Positions 43,686 through 53,541 of a DNA stretch of 64,000 nucleotides are shown one piece after another. The stretch comes from Lewinella sp. 4G2 (lineage in GTDB: Bacteria > Bacteroidota > Bacteroidia > Chitinophagales > Saprospiraceae), in the NCBI RefSeq assembly GCF_001625015.1, contig NZ_LVWJ02000014.1, forward strand, positions 3,038,001 through 3,102,000. Reading direction: 5' to 3'. A model generated the notes under the pieces. The model had not been told where the DNA came from, ran no database searches, and saw nothing but the letters and a program-made list of their open reading frames with translations. The position numbers were made by a program, and so were the translations under genes. Every line of letters starts with the position of its first letter. Position 1 is the stretch's first letter.

Positions 43686-46419
43686 TATTCAGGCCGTTAC
43701 TTTCCCCCGCACGGACGCGGTTGCGTTTCGGTTGCAGCCGTACGCCCACCACGCCCCAGGTCCCGTACCTAGCTTCGGAGCGTAGGCGGCTATCGCTGTT
43801 ACCAGGCAACCCAAAGTGCTCCCGGAAGGGATGGTCGGTCAGGTTATTGAGCCGGACATATAGGGAGAAATCCTTGTATACTCGGTAGTCCGCGGAGATG
43901 TCCAAACTGAAGAAACCGTTCTTATAGATTGCCCGGTTATCGAGCAAGCGGTCGAAGACTCGGTCGCGGTAATTGGCCGCAGCTACGAGGTTGATCCGCC
44001 GTTTCGGGTTAGCGTAAACGAAACTGAGGTTGGCCGTCTGCCGGGGGGCTTGCCCCAGACTAAAGTCCTCAATGTCTAATTCGTCATCGTCAGCCACGAT
44101 AGCATTAAAGTTGTAGGTCGCGTTCAGGTTGAAGTGGCGCCAGGAAGAACCGGGGCTAAGGAAGTTCAGGTTTTGGTAGATAGCCAACTCGAGACCAAAA
44201 ATGGAGGCATCATCCGTGTTGATCAATTGAGTGGTGTAGGTGGGAATTTCGGTATCGTAGTTGGTAACCGTGCTTCGCAGGGTAGGGCGGTTTAGCTGCT
44301 TGTAGTAAAGCCCAGCGCTCACCAATCCGTCTCGCCGTCCGTAGCGCTCGAAAGTCAAATCGATATTATTACTGAAGGTATTCTGGATATCCTGATTGCC
44401 CACGCTGAATTCATCCAAACTCATCAACGGTAAGCGGCGGCCGGAGATGTACGTACCGTAGTTCGCTCGTGCTACGGCTTGGTAAACGCTTAATCGGACC
44501 TGCCGTTCCCGGCGGGCGCGGTAAGTCAGGTTGATACTGGGGAGGAAGTCTCCCTCCGTGAAACTAAAGGTATCCTGATCCACTTCCGTAGTCTGGACTT
44601 CCAAGCTTTCGTAGCGACCGCCAGCACTGATGGAGAAGCGGCTGGAAAGGTTGGCGGCGTACAGCAAATATCCTGCATTGATGCGCTGTCGGGCGGCGTA
44701 GCGGCGGTTTACCTCATCGTTCAAGTTGGGGACGTCCTCGAATAGCGGCGCACCAACGGGGTCACGAAATTCTCCAGCTGCGGGTGCAGATAGGGCACGG
44801 TCAATCTCGCTCTGCGCCCCAAACACGCCGTAAGTCCGGTTCTTACTACGGTACCGAAAACCACCCCTCAGGTAGGAGGTGCGGGACTTATTCAGGTAGC
44901 GCGTTACGTTCGCACTCATGATGGCTACGTCCTCATCGAGATCAATATTTTCTTGGACGTTGCGGTTTCCACCGAGCGCGGCGCCAGAGAAAGAAGAGCG
45001 GGCTCTCGCGTCCGTTAATTCCTTGTTACCAAGGGCCGGGAAACGCGCGTCCGTTGTTGCAGAACCGTAGAAGCTAGATAGTCTATCGTCGAGGTTTTCC
45101 CGCGTTTGGCTGAAGCTCAGCGTGTAATCCACCCGGGTCCGCGGGAAGTTATTTTCCCCCTCCAAAGCCACTAGTTCCAGCTGCCGTTCTTTGTCCCAGG
45201 TGCTGGTCCGCCGGTCGAGCGTCCCCACGCCACCATCTAGGTTTCTGGCGAATAGCTGGCGATTGGTAATCTCTTCTTCGGTACGCGCGAGGTTGTAGGC
45301 GATCTTCAGCCGGTTGTAGATACTGGGGCGGAATTCAATGGCACCCACAAATCCGCGCCGCTCTACCAGTCGGTCGATGTCCGCGGGGCGGGCGGCGAAA
45401 AGGTCCTGGTTGCTACCTTCATAATCGTAAATCGTCTGCTGCGTTCCCCGGCCCAGCCGCTGGTAACTACCCGCCGCCAGCGCATAGATTTTTTCGTCGT
45501 TGATCTCACTGTTGATGACGCCCGTCACTTCCGTTGCGCCAGTTTGTTGGCCGGGGTTATCGTCAAAACCAAAATTGTTGCCTACGCCCGCTTGGACGAG
45601 CGTTTCAAATTTTTCTTCCGGCTGGCGGACGCGGAAGTCCACGGTACCACCGATGGCGTCGCCATCCATATCGGCCGTCCTGGCTTTGATCACCCGCACT
45701 TCATCGACCAAGTTACTTTGGATCAGGTCGAGCGTACCCTCCTGATCCGCTTCGGCCTGCACGGTCGGTAGCCGTTGTCCGTTCAGGGCGACCGCCGTGA
45801 ATTGCTCCGGGAGCCCCCGCACTTGTAGAATTTTGCCTTCGCCAACCCCCCGAATGATGGATACGCCCGGCAACCGCGAGACGGTCTCGGCAATCGTTAC
45901 GTCCGGGTACTTATTGAATAGCTCGCTATGGATGATCGTTTGCGCCGTCAGGGCCGACTGTTGCCGCCGAAGCGCCTGTGCCTGGCGGCTGGCACGGCTG
46001 CCAATCACGATGACTTCTGGCCCGGCGTTGATGGATGATTGTTCCATCACCACGTTCAGCTCAATTTCTCGGTCTGCGTTCTTGGCTACTACCACCGTAT
46101 CCAAATCCCGGTACCCCAAGTAGGTAAAGACCATCCTGATACGGCCGGGTGGGATGCCCAGATCGTAGTGGCCTTCGTAGTCCGTCGTGGTACCAATTAC
46201 GGATCCCAGGACCCGTACGGTTGCACCTACCAAAGGAGTGCCCTCTTCATCGATCACCTGCCCGAATACGTCGGCTTCCTGGGCGTGCAGGCTGAACGAT
46301 AGCAATAAGAACAGCAACAGGGCGCTGCCGCGGGTGCAAGGTGAAGGGGTGGAAAGGGACAAATTTAAATACTTAGGGCTATCAATATAGCGGTGGAATA
46401 ACGGAGCAATCGGACCCAT
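43678..46419 (-). CDS. TonB-dependent receptor, non-SusC type
   Basis: A 913-residue outer-membrane receptor. The N-terminal signal region (GSALLLFLLLSFSLHAQ) is preceded by an unusual 28-residue extension. Next come a carboxypeptidase-regulatory-like domain (DVFGQVIDEEGTPLVGATV), a plug (IAETVSRLPGVSI, ILQVRGLPEQFTAVALNGQ, DEVRVIKARTADMDGDAIGGTV) and a barrel ending RYGTWGVVGVRLQPK. The NGQRLP/DMDGDAIGGTV plug type is seen in TonB receptors that lack a SusD partner and take up diverse nutrients. A dispersed-motif copy (46320-46337) encodes CTRGSA at the start of the signal peptide. Confidence 0.92.
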   Translation of the reverse strand: MGPIAPLFHRYIDSPKYLNLSLSTPSPCTRGSALLLFLLLSFSLHAQEADVFGQVIDEEGTPLVGATVRVLGSVIGTTTDYEGHYDLGIPPGRIRMVFTYLGYRDLDTVVVAKNADREIELNVVMEQSSINAGPEVIVIGSRASRQAQALRRQQSALTAQTIIHSELFNKYPDVTIAETVSRLPGVSIIRGVGEGKILQVRGLPEQFTAVALNGQRLPTVQAEADQEGTLDLIQSNLVDEVRVIKARTADMDGDAIGGTVDFRVRQPEEKFETLVQAGVGNNFGFDDNPGQQTGATEVTGVINSEINDEKIYALAAGSYQRLGRGTQQTIYDYEGSNQDLFAARPADIDRLVERRGFVGAIEFRPSIYNRLKIAYNLARTEEEITNRQLFARNLDGGVGTLDRRTSTWDKERQLELVALEGENNFPRTRVDYTLSFSQTRENLDDRLSSFYGSATTDARFPALGNKELTDARARSSFSGAALGGNRNVQENIDLDEDVAIMSANVTRYLNKSRTSYLRGGFRYRSKNRTYGVFGAQSEIDRALSAPAAGEFRDPVGAPLFEDVPNLNDEVNRRYAARQRINAGYLLYAANLSSRFSISAGGRYESLEVQTTEVDQDTFSFTEGDFLPSINLTYRARRERQVRLSVYQAVARANYGTYISGRRLPLMSLDEFSVGNQDIQNTFSNNIDLTFERYGRRDGLVSAGLYYKQLNRPTLRSTVTNYDTEIPTYTTQLINTDDASIFGLELAIYQNLNFLSPGSSWRHFNLNATYNFNAIVADDDELDIEDFSLGQAPRQTANLSFVYANPKRRINLVAAANYRDRVFDRLLDNRAIYKNGFFSLDISADYRVYKDFSLYVRLNNLTDHPFREHFGLPGNSDSRLRSEARYGTWGVVGVRLQPKRNRVRAGESNGLNNE
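46320..46337 (+). repeat. Dispersed 18-bp motif, copy 11 (exact)
   Basis: GGGCGCTGCCGCGGGTGC; the gene runs the other way and reads TRGSAL at the start of the TonB-dependent receptor's signal peptide. Confidence 0.9.
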
Positions 46420-46588
46420 CCCGGACTCTGGTTTGGGTATACCCTTCCTTATCCCGGAACGGCCCCGGTTTGTTTAGAACTCCCCCGAACTAATAGGAAT
46501 GGCGAAGCTTGATCCTATTTGTTTTGTTAGGTAGATCAGGCGCTTGAACATCCCCAATATTCCGTTCCGATCTCCCTACCTTGCTCCT

Positions 46589-47521
46589 ATGAAGATTGTC
46601 TTTTTGGATTCCGCCACCCTCGCCGACCTGCCAGATCAACTCTCTCGCCTGGCGGATATCGGTGACTTCCACCACTACGCATCTACGTCAGCGCCCAAAG
46701 TCATAGAACGCCTGGAAGGAGCCGACGTAGCCATCACTAACAAAGTCGTGCTCGACGCCGAGGTGATCAACGCACTTCCCGATCTAAAACTAATTTGTAT
46801 CGCCGCAACGGGCATGAACAACGTGGACCAGGAAGCCGCCAGGGAGCGTGGCATTCCCGTTAGAAACGTAAGTGGCTACAGTACGGAGGCCGTCGCCCAA
46901 CTGACGCTGACCGCGCTCTTTACCGTGGCGATGGATCTGATTCACCTCAACCAATCCGTGTACGACGGCACCTACGCTGGCCAGCCCCACTTTGCGGTCT
47001 GGCGCCGACCCTTCTACGAACTGAAAGGCGCTCGCTACGGCATCATCGGGATGGGCACCATCGGCCAACGGGTCGCGGAACTGGCGACGGCCTACGGAGC
47101 CAACGTTTGCTACTATTCAACTTCCGGCCGCAACCAGGAACAACCCTATCCCGCCGTCTCGCTTGAGGAGTTGCTGAGCACTTGCGAAGTGATCTCCATC
47201 CATTGCCCCCTGAACGCAAAGACCGAAAATCTGATCGATTACGCCGCCCTACGGCAAATGAAGTCTAGCGCCTACCTCATCAACGTGGCCCGCGGCGGCA
47301 TCGTGAATGAGCCCGACCTCGTCCGTGCCCTCGACGAAGAATTGATTGCCGGAGCCGCCGTAGACGTTTTTACGACGGAGCCCATTCCGCAAAACCACGT
47401 CTACCTGAGCGTCAAAGACCGAAGCAAATTGCTGCTGACACCGCACATCGGCTGGGCCAGCGTCGAAGCGCGGACGACCCTCGTGGATGGCATTATCGCT
47501 AACATCGAGCAAGGTTGGTAG
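46589..47521 (+). CDS. D-2-hydroxyacid dehydrogenase (NAD-dependent)
   Basis: From ATG 46589, about 310 residues. It has an N-terminal catalytic half (LICIAATGMNNVDQEAARERGI), a Rossmann NAD site (YGIIGMGTIGQRVAELATAYG), and the signature LINVARGGIVNEPDLVRAL with the catalytic Arg nearby. AVDVFTTEP contains the Glu and TPHIGWAS the His. This is a glycerate/phosphoglycerate/lactate dehydrogenase-type enzyme; the substrate is not assignable. The N-terminal loop STSAPK at residues 32-37 falls in a degenerate dispersed-motif copy (46679-46696). A TACCTTG box ends a few bases before the ATG. Confidence 0.9.
   Translation: MKIVFLDSATLADLPDQLSRLADIGDFHHYASTSAPKVIERLEGADVAITNKVVLDAEVINALPDLKLICIAATGMNNVDQEAARERGIPVRNVSGYSTEAVAQLTLTALFTVAMDLIHLNQSVYDGTYAGQPHFAVWRRPFYELKGARYGIIGMGTIGQRVAELATAYGANVCYYSTSGRNQEQPYPAVSLEELLSTCEVISIHCPLNAKTENLIDYAALRQMKSSAYLINVARGGIVNEPDLVRALDEELIAGAAVDVFTTEPIPQNHVYLSVKDRSKLLLTPHIGWASVEARTTLVDGIIANIEQGW
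46679..46696 (-). repeat. Dispersed 18-bp motif, copy 12 (16/18)
   Basis: GGGCGCTGACGTAGATGC on the minus strand; read ASTSAP in an N-terminal loop of the hydroxyacid dehydrogenase. Confidence 0.6.
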
Positions 47522-47574
47522 AGATCGGGGCGTTACGACTTCGCTGCGCCACCGTGCGGGGCTATCTTTACCGC

Positions 47575-49695
47575 ATGCGTCAGCTCCTTCGCCCGCTTTA
47601 CGTGTTTTTGCTTGTCTTAACTGCGAACGTGGTTGCCCTTGGGCAGACGAACCCACCGGACGTGACCGACCCCACCGATCTACAGGAACAACTCATCGAA
47701 GACGTTGCCACCAACGGCGGTGAAGAGACGGACGAATTTGAGTTTAACGCCGCCTTCGACGTGCTCGAGGCCTACGCCAAAAGGCCGCTCAACCTAAATA
47801 AGGCTACCTACGACGAACTGCTAGAAACCCTGCTGTTCAGTCCCATCCAGGCCACCCAACTGCTGGATTACCGTGAACGGCTCAATGGTTTCGTCAGCCA
47901 GTACGAACTGCAGGCCATCCCCTCGTTTGACCTGGAGACCATCCGCCGGATTCTTCCCTACGTTAAAGTTGGGAATGAAGAATTGGACGACGCCAAAACA
48001 CCGCTGTCCCGCATGCTCAAGGAAGGCGACCGTGAACTCTACGTCCGGTGGCAACGCCGCCTGGAGCGTGCGAGGGGTTACGAACTCGGCCCCGAAGATG
48101 GGCGCAGTTTTTACCTGGGCAGTCCCGACCGCCTGTACACCCGCTTTCGCCAGAAGTACAGCAACAAGCTAAGCTTCGGATTCACCGCCGAAAAGGACCC
48201 GGGCGAAGCTTTCTTCCGGGAGAATAATGCCAAGCGCGGCTTCGATTTCTACAGCGCCCACTTCTATCTCCGCGGAATCAATAAAACGGTCAAGGCAGTA
48301 GCCATCGGCGATTACAACATTAGCTTCGGCCAGGGTCTCGTCCTGTTCAATGGCTTCGGATTTGGCAAGTCGGTACAATCGACCAATACAGCCCGGGGTG
48401 GGCAGACCCTGCGGCCTTACACGAGCGTCAGTGAATTCAACTTTTTCCGGGGGGCGGCTACGACGCTGGCCCTGGGTAAAAAGGTGGAACTGACAGTATT
48501 CGGTAGCCGCCGCGGCAGAAATGCCAACCTGGTTTCCCCAATCGATACCCTGGACGTAAACGAGGAACTACTGGGCGTAACCAGCCTCAACATCTCCGGC
48601 CTCAACCGTACGCCGGGGGAAGTGGAGGACCGCAATACGATCACCCAGATCAGTTACGGGGGCAGCCTGCAGTACCGCCCCAGCCAGCGTCTGTACGTCG
48701 GCCTGAACTTCCTCAGCGAGAATTTGAGCCGGCCGCTAGAACTACGCGACCAGCTCTACAACCGTTTCTTCTTCCGGGGCACGCAGCTAAAAAACGCCAG
48801 CCTCGACTACCGTTACCGCCTCCGAAATTTTACCTTCTTCGGCGAGGTGGCTGGTTCTGACAATGGCGCTACCGCTATGCTCCACGGCGTAATGGTTGGC
48901 CTAAATCGCTACGCCGACTTCAGCGCCGTTTACCGCAACTACGCCCATGATTACCAGGCCCTTAACGCCCGACCCTTCGGCGAAACGAGCAGTGGGCGCG
49001 ACGAAGAAGGACTCTATTTTGGCGTGGCCATCCGCCCGGGGAAGAACTTCCGCGTGAACGCCTACTACGATGTATTCCGCTTCCCTTTCGCCCGCTTCCA
49101 GGTTAACGGCCCGGACGCCGGACACGAGTACCGCTTGCGCCTGACCTACTGGCAGAAGCGAAAACTGGATAGCTACATCGAGGTACGTTCCGAAACCAAG
49201 GGGCAGACCGGGAACGGGATCACCTTCTCCAACCTCGATGCCGTCGTGCCCGAAACCCGTTTTCAGGCCCGGCTTCACTTCGGCTACATCATCAATAAGC
49301 AGTTGACCTGGCGAAGCCGCTTCGATTACGGTTTTACGGACCGCCCCGATGAAGACCGACAGAACGGTTTCTCCATCTACCAGGACTTGATCTACAAACC
49401 CGTGGGCCCGTGGAGTTTTACCGGTCGTTTCGCGGTGTTCGATACCGATAGCTACGACGTGCGCTTTTACCAGTACGAAAATGGCTTACTCTACAACGCG
49501 CGCATTCTCCCGTACTACAGCCGTGGCACCCGCTCTTTTCTGCTCGTCCGGTACAAAGGCATCCGCCGTCTCACGCTGGAAGGTCGCATCGCCCAAACCT
49601 TCTTTACCGATGGACGCGCGGCGGGGACGGGCCTAGAGGATAACGGGGGGAGCTCGCGCACCGATGCCGGGCTGCAGGCGATCTGGCGTTTTTAA
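47575..49695 (+). CDS. Helix-hairpin-helix outer-membrane-like protein
   Basis: From ATG 47575, about 706 residues. A signal peptide (MRQLLRPLYVFLLVLTANVV) is followed by a ComEA-like helix-hairpin-helix region (RPLNLNKATYDELLETLLFSPIQATQLLDYR, LQAIPSFDLETIRRILPYVK). The rest is a beta-rich, aromatic and Arg-rich domain with many alternating strands, ending LQAIWRF, which looks like a barrel. Proteins of this layout are common and uncharacterised in Bacteroidota; despite the ComEA-like motif, DNA uptake has not been shown. It converges on the next gene with a 4-bp overlap at the stops. Confidence 0.75.
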   Translation: MRQLLRPLYVFLLVLTANVVALGQTNPPDVTDPTDLQEQLIEDVATNGGEETDEFEFNAAFDVLEAYAKRPLNLNKATYDELLETLLFSPIQATQLLDYRERLNGFVSQYELQAIPSFDLETIRRILPYVKVGNEELDDAKTPLSRMLKEGDRELYVRWQRRLERARGYELGPEDGRSFYLGSPDRLYTRFRQKYSNKLSFGFTAEKDPGEAFFRENNAKRGFDFYSAHFYLRGINKTVKAVAIGDYNISFGQGLVLFNGFGFGKSVQSTNTARGGQTLRPYTSVSEFNFFRGAATTLALGKKVELTVFGSRRGRNANLVSPIDTLDVNEELLGVTSLNISGLNRTPGEVEDRNTITQISYGGSLQYRPSQRLYVGLNFLSENLSRPLELRDQLYNRFFFRGTQLKNASLDYRYRLRNFTFFGEVAGSDNGATAMLHGVMVGLNRYADFSAVYRNYAHDYQALNARPFGETSSGRDEEGLYFGVAIRPGKNFRVNAYYDVFRFPFARFQVNGPDAGHEYRLRLTYWQKRKLDSYIEVRSETKGQTGNGITFSNLDAVVPETRFQARLHFGYIINKQLTWRSRFDYGFTDRPDEDRQNGFSIYQDLIYKPVGPWSFTGRFAVFDTDSYDVRFYQYENGLLYNARILPYYSRGTRSFLLVRYKGIRRLTLEGRIAQTFFTDGRAAGTGLEDNGGSSRTDAGLQAIWRF

Positions 49696-51185
49696 TTTAG
49701 CTTAAGGTACTTGATGATGGATCGCGTCACCATCCGCTCGTCCGGCATGATGTCTGATTCCACGTACTGTAGAAAGTAGTCCCGTTGCGCCGCGTGAATG
49801 GCGGGTCGCTGTCCGAGTGTCCGCAGCAGTTTCAATTTAGCTACCCGCAGGCCGGGCGCCGTGCTGATGGGCATTAGGTTAGCGTTAAGCGCTTCCCAAT
49901 CCGGCATGCTTTCTACCAATTTGCGTACGGCCGCGATGGCTTGCGCCGCTACTTTATCGAAACGGTGTGCGACCAAGTTGGAGAGCTCGTTCAGTATGTC
50001 GGGTTTTGGCGCTGTCGCGGGTGCCTGGCGAAGGATATAGTTCAACTGAAGCAGGGCATTATACTTCAACCGTGCCTCCGGCCGGAAAAGGTACTCCTCA
50101 ATGATTTGGAGGCGAATGGCGGGGTCCGTATCCATCAAAAGCGACTTCCACGCTTCCGACAGTTGCTGTTGCCAAATCACCGGGGCTGTATCCAGGAAAA
50201 TGGGCTGAGCTAATTTCTCGTTGACATCCCGTAACGTGAGCTGTTGCTCCGGCAAAACCAACTCTCTCAATAGGGCAACGTAGCGAAAAGCAACCCAAAA
50301 TTTCTCCGTATCCCAGAAAGCCTGCCGGGCAATGCCTACTGGATCCTCTACATTATTATCCACGAAGATCGCCAGCGCTTCCGGGAGCGCGTTCACTTGC
50401 TGGTGAAGAACGGCCTTTGCCACCGCAACCGCCGCGGCGCTGTTTATGCGGCGGACAACCCGCAAGTATGGCCGGGCCAGGTCCTCTCCGTATTCCAGTC
50501 GATCGTGTAGGGCCAGCAAGCGATCGCCGTCCCGCTCAGGATTAAAATTGCCCAGTAAACCTTTCAGGATGGACCGGCTATAAGGGTGGAACCCTTCACT
50601 TTCCAGCGCCGATAGCATGATCTCCGCTCCGGAAGCCGTTCCCAGGTGACCGAGGGTCTCCCAAACGAGGTGAACTGCGCCCGTTGCGGCCAAATCAAAC
50701 AGCGTAAGCACCCACGGCTCGAGGGCTGCGAGGGTAGGGGAGTTCGCACTCTTCTTCCGGGAAAGGTTGGCGGCGAACTTCTGCAGCGCCGCGTCCTGAT
50801 TGCCATTTTGCAGGTAGAGTACGGGTAGATACTTAGGAAACCGTTTCCAGTAGTTTAGCCGGACAAGTTGAGCTTCGCTCCAGTCTGCGGGATGGTGAGC
50901 ATCCCCCGTCCTTATTGCGGCAAAGGCGGAGTGGATTTCTCTGAGGTAAGGTGGCGCGCTGTCCAGAAAAGGGACTACCTCCAATTGAAAGCCTAGATTG
51001 GACTTGAGGGCCCTAAAGTAATTTCCGGCTGCCTCCGCCCGCTCACCGTAAGTCAGTTTCAGCATGGTGGGGGACAGGTTCACCGCCGAAGAATCTATTT
51101 GCTGGAGGTTACCGTCATCAGCAAAGGTCACCGTAAAGTGAGCCGGCCCGAAGGGAGTGCTAAGTTTGAAGTCGAAGAGGAGCAT
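49692..51185 (-). CDS. Uncharacterised all-helical protein with HEAT/ARM-like repeats
   Basis: A 497-residue soluble protein I do not recognise. It starts with a short beta region (MLLFDFKLSTPFGPAHFTVT) and is otherwise predicted all-helical, with repeated pairs of helices such as IMLSALESEGFHPYSRSIL, ALPEALAIFVDNN, RLQIIEEYLFRPEARLKYN and VAAQAIAAVRKLVESMPDW, which fits an alpha-solenoid scaffold. No signal peptide is seen. A dispersed-motif copy (50007-50024) encodes an APATAP loop at about residues 388-393. The pcm-like gene lies downstream of its start, on the upstream side of the same strand. Confidence 0.7.
   Translation of the reverse strand: MLLFDFKLSTPFGPAHFTVTFADDGNLQQIDSSAVNLSPTMLKLTYGERAEAAGNYFRALKSNLGFQLEVVPFLDSAPPYLREIHSAFAAIRTGDAHHPADWSEAQLVRLNYWKRFPKYLPVLYLQNGNQDAALQKFAANLSRKKSANSPTLAALEPWVLTLFDLAATGAVHLVWETLGHLGTASGAEIMLSALESEGFHPYSRSILKGLLGNFNPERDGDRLLALHDRLEYGEDLARPYLRVVRRINSAAAVAVAKAVLHQQVNALPEALAIFVDNNVEDPVGIARQAFWDTEKFWVAFRYVALLRELVLPEQQLTLRDVNEKLAQPIFLDTAPVIWQQQLSEAWKSLLMDTDPAIRLQIIEEYLFRPEARLKYNALLQLNYILRQAPATAPKPDILNELSNLVAHRFDKVAAQAIAAVRKLVESMPDWEALNANLMPISTAPGLRVAKLKLLRTLGQRPAIHAAQRDYFLQYVESDIMPDERMVTRSIIKYLKLN
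50007..50024 (+). repeat. Dispersed 18-bp motif, copy 13 (17/18)
   Basis: TGGCGCTGTCGCGGGTGC; the minus-strand helical-repeat gene reads it as APATAP. Confidence 0.85.
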
Positions 51186-51221
51186 ACGTTGAAGGGCAAT
51201 GCCGTAGCGGAATAAGCTATC

Positions 51222-51869
51222 TTATTTAACCAGTCCTTGGGCAAAAGGGACGAATTGACAACTGCCAAGGTCTTCCTCAGTCCAGTTGTCCTTGCTCGTG
51301 CGGACGATCTTGAGCAATCGTTGTTCCTTACCTTCCGGGCCGACGGGAATGATCATTATGCCACCAACCTTCAGTTGTTCCTTTAACTTTTCGGGGACGG
51401 ATTCCGCTCCGGCAGTGGCCATGATGCGGTCGAACGGAGCGAATTCGGGTAGTCCCTTGTTACCATCGCGTAAGAAGCAGCGGATGTGATCCAACCGCAA
51501 TTTCTTGAGCGTCAGTTTAGCTTTCTTGTAGAGTGGTGCGTGGCGTTCGACGGTAAAGACACGTCCACCTAAAACGGACAGCACGGCCGCCTGATAACCG
51601 GAACCCGTACCAATTTCCAGGACGTGTTGCCGGGGCAGCACCTGCAACTCCGTACTCTGCCACGCCACGGTGGAAGGTTGGGAAATGGTCTGGTCGCAAT
51701 CAATCGGAAAGGCCTCGTCGCGGTAGGCCCAGCCGTGGAATCCACTTTCGAGGAAAGCGTGGCGGGGAATAATTCCCATCACTTTAAGCACCTTCTCACT
51801 GAAGCGACCCGTAGCCCGTAGCTCATCGATAAGTTGGCGCCGCTGTCCTCGGTGTCGGTAAGTATCCAA
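51222..51869 (-). CDS. pcm: Protein-L-isoaspartate O-methyltransferase
   Basis: A 215-residue enzyme with VMGIIPRHAFLESGFHGWAYRDEAFPI, QTISQPSTVAWQ, motif I HVLEIGTGSGYQAAVLSVLG and FDRIMATAGAESVPEKLKEQLKVGG. These are all PCMT hallmarks. It repairs isoaspartyl residues in damaged proteins using SAM. It is transcribed just ahead of the uncharacterised helical-repeat gene (36 bp gap), so the two may form an operon. Confidence 0.94.
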   Translation of the reverse strand: MDTYRHRGQRRQLIDELRATGRFSEKVLKVMGIIPRHAFLESGFHGWAYRDEAFPIDCDQTISQPSTVAWQSTELQVLPRQHVLEIGTGSGYQAAVLSVLGGRVFTVERHAPLYKKAKLTLKKLRLDHIRCFLRDGNKGLPEFAPFDRIMATAGAESVPEKLKEQLKVGGIMIIPVGPEGKEQRLLKIVRTSKDNWTEEDLGSCQFVPFAQGLVK

Positions 51870-51969
51870 AGTTGGTAGGGTATTGACGGATCGGGTTATT
51901 AGGAGAGTGCGATAGTAACTTGCGGGAGGCTGGTCCAGCTAGAGAACCAATAATTACCTGCCTTTGGGA

Positions 51970-52437
51970 CTAATCGTTGACCAGTTGAGCAATTTTGGCA
52001 GAGGAGTAATGCACGTTCTTCAGCACCTTCCCGTCCTCAATGCGGTGAACGAGGTATACGCCTTCGCTCGGTACGATCTTGCCAGGTTGGTCCAATTTAT
52101 TGTAGTGAGCAATGGTCTCTTCCGCCTCGGTGGTAGTCGCACAAGTCTTGCTCATGTTACTGCGGTGGACTTCATCAAAAATGGCCTTGAATCTATCTCC
52201 AAGCCCAAACTCCAGGATGGCGCCACTGAGTACGTACTGGAGATCGGCGAAGGCGTCGGCGGCTTCCACCAGATCATTGTTGGTGATGGCCTCCTCCAAC
52301 TCCTGCAACTCTTCCCGCAAAAGATTGATCCGCAGCATACACCGCTCGGCGCTGGGGATGGTCGGTTCTTCGAGTACCGGTAGGTGAAAAGTACGGTGAA
52401 ATTCGGCCACGGTGGCCAGGGCATCGGGAGATTTCAT
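51970..52437 (-). CDS. MazG/HisE-superfamily nucleotide pyrophosphohydrolase
   Basis: From ATG 52437, a 155-residue all-alpha protein. The core is LLREELQELEEAITNNDLVEAADAFADLQYVLSGAIL, with the EExxE...ExxD metal-binding pattern of the MazG/HisE/dUTPase-like superfamily. A C-terminal region follows (VPSEGVYLVHRIEDGKV). Such enzymes cleave nucleoside triphosphates to monophosphates, or phosphoribosyl-ATP. It has no his-gene neighbours, so house-cleaning or salvage is more likely than histidine synthesis. Confidence 0.78.
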   Translation of the reverse strand: MKSPDALATVAEFHRTFHLPVLEEPTIPSAERCMLRINLLREELQELEEAITNNDLVEAADAFADLQYVLSGAILEFGLGDRFKAIFDEVHRSNMSKTCATTTEAEETIAHYNKLDQPGKIVPSEGVYLVHRIEDGKVLKNVHYSSAKIAQLVND

Positions 52438-52617
52438 TGAGCTATTTTGGGTGACGGGCAAGGTACGCAACGGGCTGCACTTTACGAGCCATCTTAAGGA
52501 GGAAGGCAAGTTCACTCGTGACCATTAGTTGTGTCGTTGCAAACTCCCGATCAAACTTGATCCCATCATCCAAATCATCGACCAGTAGTTTGTGCTGAAG
52601 GAGCTATTCAAAACGAG

Positions 52618-52653
52618 AAAACCCGGCCAGGACCAAAGTCCGAGCCGGGTTTT
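52618..52653 (-). terminator. Terminator downstream of rpmA
   Basis: A perfect 10-bp stem (AAAACCCGGC at 52618-52627 with 52644-52653) plus an inner GGAC/GTCC stem. On the minus strand it is followed by a T-rich run. It ends the rplU-rpmA transcript. Confidence 0.88.
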
Positions 52654-52675
52654 CATTAAACTTGGTGGGGAAGGA

Positions 52676-53365
52676 TTACTCCTTACCGCCGTCGAGTTCA
52701 TCCTGGAGCTTTTCGAGCTCTTCCCACTTGGCGTCAGCGGCGAGGCGTGCCTGCTTGGCCCAAGTCTTGGGATTGTGGATACGGTAGCGGGGGCCAGCTT
52801 CGTCGAGCATGGCCTGCACCTTTTCGAGCTCAGCCGTAGCCAAACCTTCCCAGGTGTTGATGCCGATGTCGTGCAGCAAACCTTCGATCTTCGGGCCAAT
52901 GCCTTCGACGACCTTGAGGTCATCCTGGTTGTACTTCTTACCGCCTACGGTTACTTTCTCGGCTTTCGCCTTTGGAGCAACGTCGGCGATACCCTGTACG
53001 GTAGTGTCCGCTGGGGCGGCGGCTGCGGGTGCAGCTTTTGCCTTTGGAGCGGCCTTTGCCTTGGGTGCAGCAGCAGCTTTAGGAGCAGCAGAAGCAACGG
53101 CGGCTTCAGCACCTTCGGGCTGGATGCTTACGTACATGCGGTTGCGGTGGCTCTTGCGGAAGGACACTTTGCCGTCTACCTGAGCGTGGATCGTGAAGTC
53201 ACGACCCATGTATACATTCTCACCGGGGTGGTACTTCGTACCGCGCTGGCGAATGATGATGTTGCCGGCTTTCGCGGCTTGGCCTCCGAAGAGTTTGACG
53301 CCGAGGCGTTTACTGTTACTGTCGCGGCCGTTGTCGGTACTACCAACACCTTTTTTGTGGGCCAT
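52676..53365 (-). CDS. rpmA: 50S ribosomal protein L27 with helix-hairpin-helix extension
   Basis: The first about 85 residues are a normal L27: [50 protein letters not shown]. After this an Ala/Pro/Lys-rich linker ([16 protein letters not shown]) of about 40 residues leads to a DUF4332-like helix-hairpin-helix domain ([23 protein letters not shown]) and a charged C-terminal helix. At 229 residues it is more than twice the usual length. Similar HHH tails are familiar to me on L21 of Bacteroidota; here the tail is on L27. It follows rplU and precedes a strong terminator. Confidence 0.95.
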   Translation of the reverse strand: MAHKKGVGSTDNGRDSNSKRLGVKLFGGQAAKAGNIIIRQRGTKYHPGENVYMGRDFTIHAQVDGKVSFRKSHRNRMYVSIQPEGAEAAVASAAPKAAAAPKAKAAPKAKAAPAAAAPADTTVQGIADVAPKAKAEKVTVGGKKYNQDDLKVVEGIGPKIEGLLHDIGINTWEGLATAELEKVQAMLDEAGPRYRIHNPKTWAKQARLAADAKWEELEKLQDELDGGKE

Positions 53366-53541
53366 AATTTTATTATTTTTATTGTGTTAGCCGGTAGAGG
53401 TCACGCTTTCTAGGAAGGGTCAGTCGAAATCGCTCCATTTGTTTTCGCGGAATTCGTGACGTGGCGAAAACAAGAAAGTAAGGATTGACTAAACTGACCG
53501 TGGCTATTAACAATGCTTATGGAAATGGTCGAAGGAGTATC

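Noticed and set aside
44772..44789. GCTGCGGGTGC in the TonB-dependent receptor gene
   Set aside because: Only the last 8-10 bases match the motif.
53014..53032. GC-rich stretch in the L27 linker similar to the motif
   Set aside because: Only about 14 of 18 positions match and the sequence is part of an Ala/Pro/Lys low-complexity linker.
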